A stretch of 5,273 nt of DNA from Gemmatimonadota bacterium (GTDB taxonomy: Bacteria; Gemmatimonadota; Gemmatimonadetes; Gemmatimonadales; Gemmatimonadaceae), in assembly GCA_003131365.1 (NCBI GenBank), contig PKVB01000064.1, positions 1-5,273 of the forward strand. The letters are read 5' to 3'. Made by a program: the position numbers and the translations under genes. The notes beneath the pieces are model-generated. The model was given only the letters and a program-made list of their open reading frames with translations, ran no database searches and was not told the origin of the DNA. This document shows positions 1 to 4,654 of this stretch, piece by piece (position 1 is the first letter of the stretch; each line of letters starts with the position of its first letter).

Positions 1-57
1 TCGGATCCCGTTCAGTTGCACTTCTCAGTCGCTTGCGGGCGAACGATCGCATCACCG

Positions 58-1293
58 TCATCCGGCGGGCTGACCGTGGAGCAGTCCCCCTGTACCCACA
101 GCCCAAATGTCGGAGGCAGAGCTGCCCCAGATGTCGAAGAGGGTCTGCGTCGTTCCGCTCGCGACGCTCGACCAGCCCGTACCGTTGTAATGAACAATCG
201 CCCCGCCGTAGCCGACAGCCCAGACGTCGGAGGCTGAAGATCCCCAGATACCGACAAGAGGCTGGTTAGTCCCGCTCGAGACCGTCGACCAGCTCGTACC
301 GTTGTAGTGGACGATTGTCCCATTGTCACCTACAGCCCACACGTCGGACGCGGAACTGCCCCAGACGCCGCTGAGTCCCTGCGTCGTCCCTGCAGGAGCG
401 CTCGACCAGGTCGTGCCGTCGTAATGGAAGGTCGTCCCGCCCATGCCGGCCGTGTAGCCGACGGCCCACACGTCGGACGCAGAGTTGCCCCAGATGCCGA
501 AAATAGTCCGCGTCACGCCCGGGACGGCCAACCAGCTCGTGCCGTTGTAATGGAGGACCGAATCGACGTCGCCGACGACCCACACATCAGAAGCAGATCC
601 GCCCCAGACGCCGGAGAGGATCCCGGGTTGTCCCCGCTCGAGAAGGCTCGACCAACTCGTACCGTTGTAATGGAGAATCGTCCCTGAGAGGCCACCTACA
701 GCCCACACGTCGGACGCGGATGTGCCCCAGACGCTCACGAGCTGCTGGGATGTGCCGCTCGAGACGCCCGACCAGATCGTACCGTTGTAATGGCGGATCG
801 CCCCACTGTAGCCCACAGCCCATACGTCAGACGCGGAGCTGCCCCATACACCGCGAAGGGTATCGGTCGGGATACTCGACCAGATAATGGTCCCAGGCGC
901 TACGGTCGTGATGGAGAATGTGACAGCAGTCAGACCGGTTACCGTCGCAGTGGCGGTATTCGTACCCACCGTTGTTCCTGTTATGAATTTCGCGGCCGCC
1001 ATTCCATTGATGTCCGTGATCACTGTTGCCGGAGCTACGCTGCCGTCGCCGGCAGTGATCGCAAAGGCTACGCTGACTAAGTACGCCGGGAAGTTAGAGG
1101 CGTCAGTCACCCGCACACGAATCGAATCGGAAAAGCTAGCGCCAGCTGCAACGCTCGTTGGGTCGGTCCCGACCTTGGTCATGATTGCCGGAGCCGCGAC
1201 AGTGATCGTGTCTGAACCGGCAAGGTTACACGCCGTAAGAATCAAGGCGGTCAGGACCGGCGATAACGGACCCACGAGAATGCGCACTTTCAT
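58..1293 (-). CDS. Lipoprotein with Ig-like domain and seven-repeat beta-propeller
   Basis: Predicted exported lipoprotein of 411 aa; molecular role unknown. Residues 1-21 form a signal peptide ending in the lipobox LTAC (Cys22). Residues about 42-131 resemble a bacterial Ig-like (Big_1/invasin type) sandwich, with a VRVTDAS strand and a TDINGMAAAKF turn. From about 136 onward there are seven repeats of WG.SASDVWAVG..G.I.HYNGT.WS, with the WG tryptophans at 150, 189, 230, 268, 311, 350 and 389. The last repeat stops before its HYNGT.WS strand, and an isolated IIWSS strand precedes the first repeat, so the two ends could complete one blade in a closed seven-bladed propeller. I chose ATG at 1293 rather than an in-frame TTG at 1308: GGAGG (1302-1306 on the minus strand) lies 8 nt upstream of this ATG and overlaps that TTG. 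Similar repeats are common in surface proteins of Gemmatimonadota and Myxococcota. A ligand-binding or surface role is inference only. No clear terminator is visible in 1-57. Confidence 0.88.
   Translation of the reverse strand: MKVRILVGPLSPVLTALILTACNLAGSDTITVAAPAIMTKVGTDPTSVAAGASFSDSIRVRVTDASNFPAYLVSVAFAITAGDGSVAPATVITDINGMAAAKFITGTTVGTNTATATVTGLTAVTFSITTVAPGTIIWSSIPTDTLRGVWGSSASDVWAVGYSGAIRHYNGTIWSGVSSGTSQQLVSVWGTSASDVWAVGGLSGTILHYNGTSWSSLLERGQPGILSGVWGGSASDVWVVGDVDSVLHYNGTSWLAVPGVTRTIFGIWGNSASDVWAVGYTAGMGGTTFHYDGTTWSSAPAGTTQGLSGVWGSSASDVWAVGDNGTIVHYNGTSWSTVSSGTNQPLVGIWGSSASDVWAVGYGGAIVHYNGTGWSSVASGTTQTLFDIWGSSASDIWAVGTGGLLHGQPAG
85..860 (-). repeat. Seven diverged in-frame tandem repeats, 117-126 bp period
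   Basis: On the plus strand the motif (a/g)ccgt(t/c)gta(a/g)tg recurs at 181, 298, 415, 541, 661 and 781, so the spacing is 117 to 126 bp, always a multiple of three. Each unit encodes one propeller blade. The WGSSASDVW segment and the HYNGT.WS segment are the most conserved parts; the loops between them differ in length and sequence, which is where a propeller presents its variable surface. Confidence 0.85.
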
Positions 1294-1503
1294 TCGTCCA
1301 GCCTCCAAAGTCTATTCGCGAAGCGCCTTTGGTATGTACGCAACACGGGTGTCGTCCGTTGGATGGCCGCCTTGGGCCAACCGTCCGGATTGGTGCGCAA
1401 CATCGAGCTAGGTGATTCTTGCGACACTTAACCCTCGAACTGATATGGTAGTAAACGGCGCTGCTGCCCGCTCCCCGCTGTTCGCTTCACGCTATCCGCG
1501 AAT
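1294..1503. other. Non-coding stretch upstream of the propeller lipoprotein
   Basis: I see no convincing gene here. The open frames that cross it lack conserved motifs. It should hold the promoter of the minus-strand lipoprotein, but I could not identify a convincing -35/-10 pair. Its right end runs into the metallopeptidase remnant. Confidence 0.4.
1302..1306 (-). promoter_or_regulatory. Ribosome binding site GGAGG that fixes the lipoprotein start
   Basis: Minus-strand sequence TTGGAGGCTGGACGATG: the GGAGG is 8 nt from the ATG at 1293 and immediately follows the first T of the competing TTG codon at 1308, so translation from the TTG is unlikely. Confidence 0.7.
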
Positions 1504-1734
1504 TCGTCGGGCCCGGAAAACTGGCTCAACGAAGGGATGGCCGAGTACGTGTCGTCTCGTTATGTGCGCGCGACTTTTGGACAGGCGGCGTACGACTCGA
1601 CTGTCGCGCGGTGGCGGAGGATGAGCGCGGGACAGCCTCCGATCTGGACGCCACAGGCGACGCGCCGTCCTTCTGCGATGGTCGCTTACCGTGGCCATCA
1701 CGGATATCCCCGTGATGGCCGCCGTGATTCCTAG
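1504..1734 (+). pseudogene. Remnant of a gluzincin-type zinc metallopeptidase
   Basis: Reading in the frame of 1537, positions 1513-1650 encode PENWLNEGMAEYVSSRYV followed by about 28 plausible residues ending in IWTP. WLNEG.AEY is the segment that supplies the third zinc ligand (Glu) in gluzincins such as the peptidase MA and M1 families. The HExxH helix that should precede it is absent. In another frame, positions 1488-1511 read HAIREFVG, which resembles the residues that follow HExxH in that family, so a frameshift between the two segments is likely. After IWTP the frame loses family character and runs to a stop at 1732-1734. There is no start codon with a ribosome binding site. I read this as a decayed, truncated gene; the alternative is a chance resemblance of a short open frame. 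Confidence 0.5.
1691..1722 (-). terminator. Strong hairpin just past the 3' end of the small lipoprotein gene
   Basis: GGCCATCACGG (1693-1703) and CCGTGATGGCC (1710-1720) are perfect 11-bp complements around a 6-nt loop; a G-T and a G-C pair extend the stem to 1691-1722. It starts 8 nt beyond the stop codon of the minus-strand gene at 1731, as expected for a terminator or mRNA 3' stabiliser. There is no U-tract in either direction, so intrinsic termination may be weak, or the hairpin may act with Rho. Confidence 0.5.
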
Positions 1735-2252
1735 TGCTCGTGGCCCTCGTTGCTGAAGCTGTACGTCCCGTTCCAGGCCCAGTTTTTCAGGGTCAGGTGC
1801 GTGATGTCGGCACGCGCACGGATCCCTCGGAACTCTCCCGTCCCCCCTGACAACGTGACCACTCCGCGAGCGTTCACCAGGTCGAGGACGACATGACCGA
1901 ACGCGACGTTCTTGCCCCGGCCTGGCGGCTGGAGGATGACGTCAGTGTCCAGCACGGTAGGGCCGGCCGCCTTTCTATAGATGACCTTGGTGCCGACGGC
2001 GATCTGCTTCAGATTCGAGGACGTGATCGTGCAGAAGGAACCAGCGAGCCCCGTGTACTCGGAGCACTCTTTCGTCACATGCAGAGCTCCGCTGCGGCGG
2101 GAGCCTTCCCCGTGGTTGTCGTCGCCCCCTTGGCGGTTCGCCGCAATCACGCTTGGACTTTTGAGCTGACTCATTGGGGCAGTAGCATGGCTTCCGCCAC
2201 ACCCACCGGCCGCCAGCAATGCCAGCAGAGGTAAAGCCATTCCGTACGTCAT
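1731..2252 (-). CDS. Small predicted lipoprotein, possible AOC/dirigent-like barrel
   Basis: A 173-aa predicted secreted or lipid-anchored protein of unknown function. Residues 4-17 are a short hydrophobic stretch (MALPLLALLAAGG) followed by Cys18. The lipobox is imperfect (Ala at -3), so lipidation is probable but not certain. Residues 19-58 are a low-complexity linker with a charged DDNHGEGSRR segment. Residues 60-168 look like an all-beta domain: a KECSEYTG..GSFCTITSSNLK start with Cys63 and Cys74 (a possible disulfide), a glycine-rich SGGTGEFRGI turn at 135-144, and a NWAWNGTYSFS end. The GGTGEFRGI turn resembles the glycine turn of allene-oxide-cyclase/dirigent barrel proteins; this assignment is tentative. 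The ATG at 2252 is preceded by GGAGG (2259-2263) at 6-nt spacing. It is divergent from the BTAD regulator, which could control it, but nothing in the sequence proves that. Confidence 0.8.
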   Translation of the reverse strand: MTYGMALPLLALLAAGGCGGSHATAPMSQLKSPSVIAANRQGGDDNHGEGSRRSGALHVTKECSEYTGLAGSFCTITSSNLKQIAVGTKVIYRKAAGPTVLDTDVILQPPGRGKNVAFGHVVLDLVNARGVVTLSGGTGEFRGIRARADITHLTLKNWAWNGTYSFSNEGHEH

Positions 2253-2258
2253 CTCGTG

Positions 2259-2263
2259 CCTCC
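2259..2263 (-). promoter_or_regulatory. Ribosome binding site of the small lipoprotein
   Basis: GGAGG on the minus strand, 6 nt upstream of the ATG at 2252, supporting that start. Confidence 0.7.
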
Positions 2264-2274
2264 ATCAGATTTGA

Positions 2275-2323
2275 GGGGCTGTCGCCAGGACGAATTCCCG
2301 GTTGACCCGGTGAACACAGCCCC
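2275..2323. promoter_or_regulatory. Candidate operator between divergent genes: inverted and direct repeats
   Basis: GGGGCTGT (2275-2282) and ACAGCCCC (2316-2323) form an 8-bp inverted repeat with centres 41 bp apart, about four helical turns. Between them lies a direct repeat with a 9-bp period, CCCGGTTGA (2297-2305) and CCCGGTGAA (2306-2314), which overlaps the candidate -35 box of the regulator gene. Regulators with a SARP-type winged helix usually bind short direct repeats close to the promoter, so autoregulation is conceivable. No binding site is proven. Confidence 0.35.
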
Positions 2324-2330
2324 CCATGAT
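2302..2330 (+). promoter_or_regulatory. Candidate sigma70-type promoter for the BTAD regulator
   Basis: TTGACC (2302-2307, five of six consensus bases) and CATGAT (2325-2330, four of six) are separated by 17 nt. Transcription would begin near 2337. That falls after the upstream in-frame ATG at 2326 and before the ATG at 2389, which favours the latter as the translation start. Confidence 0.45.
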
Positions 2331-2388
2331 AGAGGTCCCGCCTCACCGGAAACTCACCCAGAAGTCACAGGCGTGCTTCAGGCGACAA

Positions 2389-4338
2389 ATGTTGGTCCTC
2401 GAGCTTCTTGGAACTCTCTCCCTGCGGGATGACACCGGTGTAGTCCCGCTGGCGGCTCGACAAAAGCGGCCGTTGGGACTGCTTGCAATCCTCGCCCTCG
2501 GCGGCAAGCAGGGCATATCTCGCCACCGTATCGAGGCCTACCTTTGGTCGGAAAGCTCGAGCGAGCGGGCGCGCCACGCGCTCGATCAAGCCATGTACAC
2601 GATCCGGCACACTCTCGGAACCGATGTCATCATCTCGACGGGACAACAGCTCAGGCTGAATCCGGAATTCGTCCGTGTCGATGTGTGGGAGTTCGACGAA
2701 GCGATTCGCGTCAGCCAGTGGGGCGCGGCCGTCGGCATCTACAAGGGAACGCTGCTCGAGGGATTTCATTTCGGAGACAGTCGCGAGCTCGAGTCGTGGA
2801 TAGACGCAGAGGGCGCACGGCTGCTGCAGCAGTATCAAAGCGCCATCGAATTCCTCGCGGATCGTTCCGCCGAGGCGGGAGACCATTCGCAGGACGTAAC
2901 TTGGCGGCGCAGACTTGCCAGCTCCGATCCGCTTTCAGCTGGCCCGGTGAAGAAGCTGATTCTCGCGCTCGCGGCTGCGGGAGACCGCGCCGGCGCCGTG
3001 AAGCAGGCGCGCCAATACCAGGAGCTCGTGCGTCAAGAGCTCGAGATGGAGCCGGATTCCGAGATCGAAGGTCTCGCCTCCACTCTCAGCCATCCGTCGC
3101 CCACCGAAACCGTCGGCACGGGCTCGCCCAGGCCTGCACCCATCGGAGCATCGGCTCCCGACACTCCGACGTGGGCGCCGCGGGAAGGCGGCTACGAAGA
3201 GGCGGCTCTCAGCGACCGTTCGCTCGTGCAGGGTTCGAGGAAGGCGGCTCTCGCATCTTTTTCCGTTGTGGCTGCGTTGGTGATTGTCGCCCTTATGGTG
3301 AAGACCGCACAGGGGAGAGATCCGCGCGCCATCGCCGGAAATGCTGCTCGCGGCGCAGCAAGGATCCCTCTACCAGGTGCGCGCGCCTCGTACCTCCAGG
3401 GGCTCAATGCGTGGGACGATCGAACGAAGGAGGGACACGATAGAGCAATCGTGTATTTTCGTCGCGCGACAGAGCTCGATCCCGAATACGCCGAGGCCTA
3501 CGCCGGACTCGCCGAAGCTTATGTACGCATCGGTTATTTCGGGTACCGGCCGGCGGAAGCGATGTTTCCCAAAGCGAAGGCGGCGGCGCTCCACAGCATC
3601 CAGCTTGACAGCACTCTGGCGTTGGCGCGCACCGCTCTGGCAACCGAGCTGATCTGGGAGCACGACTTCGTGGGCGCGGAGTCGGAATACCGGAGAGCAA
3701 TATCGTTGGAGCCGAAGAACGCGACGGCCCATCAATGGTACGGTGTGCTGCTCATGATTCTGCGCCGAGTGCCTGAGGCGGTCGCGGAGGAGAAGCGGGC
3801 GGCCGATCTGGAGCCCCTCTTGCTACAGATTCAGAATAACTACGCCACGTTCGTCAATGTCTCGGGAGACCATGTCGGCGCGTTACGTCAGTTTCAGAAG
3901 ACAGTCGGTGAAGAACCGGATTCTGCGTGGGTGCGCCGAAACCCGTGGGTTCTCGCCAACATGTCGCGTGTATACGCGGACAACGGCCAGTATGCCAACG
4001 CCCTCCAGATGATCAACCGGGCGCTCGCGATCGTTCCCGGAAATCCACGCGCCTTGCACACGATGGCTGTGATCTACGAGGAGATGGGGCGCAGCGACCT
4101 GGCTCGCCAAGCGTTCGCACGGGCAGACACATCGAACGAGCAGTACGCAGCCTATCGCGGGATGGTGTACGCGGGCGAAGGAAAACTGGACTCGGCATTT
4201 CTCTGGTTCGGCCGCGAAGAGAAGTGGGGAATTCAGCCGATGCTGAGTCTGCAATCCGATCAACGCCTCGATCCGGTACGGAGCGATCCGCGCTATAAGG
4301 CGCTGTTGAGCCGAATCGGGATAACCAACGGCAACTGA
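2389..4338 (+). CDS. Membrane-tethered BTAD (SARP-like) regulator with TPR domain
   Basis: A predicted one-component transcription regulator of 649 aa. Residues 1-96 are a winged-helix DNA-binding domain of the OmpR/SARP kind (start MLVLELLGTLSL, helix region RHRIEAYLW, then ARHALDQAMYTIR). Residues 97-233 are a bacterial transcriptional activator domain (VRVDVWEFDEA, GTLLEGF, ELESWIDAEGARL, ELVRQELEMEPD). A Pro/Gly-rich linker (234-284) leads to one membrane helix at about 285-305. Residues 331-610 are TPR-like helical pairs (RRATELDPEYAEAYAGLAEAY, RRAISLEP, NRALAIVPGNPRALHTMAVIYEEMG), ending in RLDPVRSDPRYKALL, a common tail in TPR proteins. Expected topology is DNA-binding part in the cytoplasm and TPR domain outside, as in CadC or ToxR; the external TPR probably senses a protein or peptide, which is inference. 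An in-frame ATG at 2326 would add 21 residues. I prefer 2389 because the winged helix begins there and the candidate promoter overlaps 2326; neither start has a strong ribosome binding site. Target genes are unknown. Confidence 0.88.
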   Translation: MLVLELLGTLSLRDDTGVVPLAARQKRPLGLLAILALGGKQGISRHRIEAYLWSESSSERARHALDQAMYTIRHTLGTDVIISTGQQLRLNPEFVRVDVWEFDEAIRVSQWGAAVGIYKGTLLEGFHFGDSRELESWIDAEGARLLQQYQSAIEFLADRSAEAGDHSQDVTWRRRLASSDPLSAGPVKKLILALAAAGDRAGAVKQARQYQELVRQELEMEPDSEIEGLASTLSHPSPTETVGTGSPRPAPIGASAPDTPTWAPREGGYEEAALSDRSLVQGSRKAALASFSVVAALVIVALMVKTAQGRDPRAIAGNAARGAARIPLPGARASYLQGLNAWDDRTKEGHDRAIVYFRRATELDPEYAEAYAGLAEAYVRIGYFGYRPAEAMFPKAKAAALHSIQLDSTLALARTALATELIWEHDFVGAESEYRRAISLEPKNATAHQWYGVLLMILRRVPEAVAEEKRAADLEPLLLQIQNNYATFVNVSGDHVGALRQFQKTVGEEPDSAWVRRNPWVLANMSRVYADNGQYANALQMINRALAIVPGNPRALHTMAVIYEEMGRSDLARQAFARADTSNEQYAAYRGMVYAGEGKLDSAFLWFGREEKWGIQPMLSLQSDQRLDPVRSDPRYKALLSRIGITNGN

Positions 4339-4356
4339 AGACTACCTGCCGGGGGC

Positions 4357-4385
4357 GGCGGGCGAGAAGCCTTGACACGCCCGCC
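4357..4385 (+). terminator. GC-rich stem after the regulator gene, overlapping the metY promoter
   Basis: GGCGGGCG (4357-4364) and CGCCCGCC (4378-4385) form an 8-bp perfect stem with a 13-nt loop, beginning 18 nt past the stop codon at 4338. A T-rich but interrupted stretch (TCATTATTCTCT, 4395-4406) follows 9 nt later. It may end the regulator transcript, weakly. The TTGACA box of the next promoter lies in the loop. Confidence 0.35.
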
Positions 4386-4401
4386 CGCAGCCCGTCATTA
4401 T
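4372..4401 (+). promoter_or_regulatory. Promoter of the metY leader
   Basis: TTGACA (4372-4377, full -35 consensus) and CATTAT (4396-4401, four of six) with an 18-nt spacer. Transcription would begin near 4408, giving a leader of about 245 nt before metY. The box lies 34 nt beyond the stop of the preceding gene, so metY has its own promoter. Confidence 0.6.
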
Positions 4402-4439
4402 TCTCTCGTCGTCTGCACCTCAGCCAACTTCGTCGTCCG

Positions 4440-4541
4440 ATGAATACATTCGCGCTCAACCTTATGTGTCGCATTAGCCCGTGCGGATCTCCCCAAGGAG
4501 AGACGGACCGGCGCGTGCGTGCAAGGTGCACCAGCGCGTGA
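4440..4541 (+). CDS. Candidate 33-aa leader peptide with Met-Cys and Cys control codons
   Basis: A short ORF from ATG 4440 to TGA 4539-4541 lies wholly inside the metY leader, 32 nt after the predicted transcription start. It encodes MNTFALNLMCRISPCG (residues 1-16) followed by an Arg-rich tail. Cys codons are at 10 (4467-4469), 15 (4482-4484) and 30 (4527-4529); an internal Met codon is at 9 (4464-4466). The MCRISPCG segment sits just upstream of, and overlaps, the first alternative hairpin, where control codons of an attenuator belong. Weak points: no Shine-Dalgarno precedes the ATG, and Cys or Met density is modest, not a run as in trp or his leaders. A shorter version starting at the ATG at 4464 is possible. 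The peptide probably has no function beyond ribosome positioning. Confidence 0.45.
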   Translation: MNTFALNLMCRISPCGSPQGETDRRVRARCTSA

Positions 4542-4604
4542 GCTGACCAGAGAACCCTTCTGTACGCCGCCGGCCCTCTCCCACCGAGAGGGCCGGTTTT
4601 TTTT
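4479..4604 (+). promoter_or_regulatory. Candidate metY transcription attenuator with alternative hairpins
   Basis: Two mutually exclusive structures can be drawn. Structure A is a hairpin: TCTCC (4488-4492) with GGAGA (4497-4501) around loop CCAA, plus outer CCGT (4479-4482) with ACGG (4503-4506). Structure B pairs 4497-4511 (GGAGAGACGGACCGG, bulging A4503, C4504 and A4507) with 4570-4581 (CCGGCCCTCTCC), 12 pairs covering the whole 5' arm of the terminator. A leaves the terminator free to form; B is an antiterminator. A ribosome paused at Cys15 (4482-4484) would cover the 5' arm of A and favour B. The arrangement therefore predicts metY readthrough when charged Cys-tRNA is scarce. A protein-bound or ligand-bound leader could use the same switch. 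The structures were drawn by hand, with no energies computed. Confidence 0.55.
4570..4604 (+). terminator. Intrinsic terminator in the metY leader
   Basis: CCGGCCCTCTC (4570-4580) and GAGAGGGCCGG (4586-4596) form a perfect 11-bp stem with a 5-nt CCACC loop, followed directly by eight T (4597-4604). It lies 50 nt before the metY ATG and about 162 nt downstream of the predicted transcription start, so it controls entry into metY and does not end the preceding gene. Confidence 0.9.
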
Positions 4605-4641
4605 GTCTCGTCGCGACACCCCCCGCTGTACCACTCATTCC

Positions 4642-4645
4642 GGAG
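4642..4645 (+). promoter_or_regulatory. Ribosome binding site of metY
   Basis: GGAG 9 nt upstream of the ATG at 4655; it lies beyond the terminator, so it is only transcribed after readthrough. Confidence 0.6.
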
Positions 4646-4654
4646 CAGAACCAC

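Noticed and set aside
1..57. Terminator after the propeller lipoprotein
   Set aside because: Only a 4-bp stem (TCGC/GCGA) without a U-tract is visible.
85..860. CRISPR-like array suggested by regular repeats
   Set aside because: Units of 117-126 bp are too long, diverged along their whole length and in frame, so they are protein-coding repeats.
58..1308. Lipoprotein start at TTG 1308
   Set aside because: The GGAGG ribosome binding site overlaps this codon and is correctly spaced for the ATG at 1293.
887..1411. Plus-strand 174-codon open frame
   Set aside because: It lies antisense to the Ig-like and signal-peptide part of the lipoprotein gene, is Val/Ala/Thr-rich without motifs, and is explained as a GC-driven shadow.
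1893..2234. Plus-strand 113-codon open frame opposite the small lipoprotein
   Set aside because: No motif and no ribosome binding site; the minus-strand frame has a signal peptide, a GGAGG site and domain character.
2544..3443. Plus-strand 299-codon open frame inside the regulator gene
   Set aside because: Arg/Gly/Ser-rich translation with no domain; the other frame carries the clear winged-helix/BTAD sequence.
4440..4570. SAM-I, SAM-II or SAH riboswitch in the metY leader
   Set aside because: I looked for their conserved cores by eye (for example the SAM-I GGAGGGA and GCAACC blocks) and did not find them. A covariance-model search would settle it.
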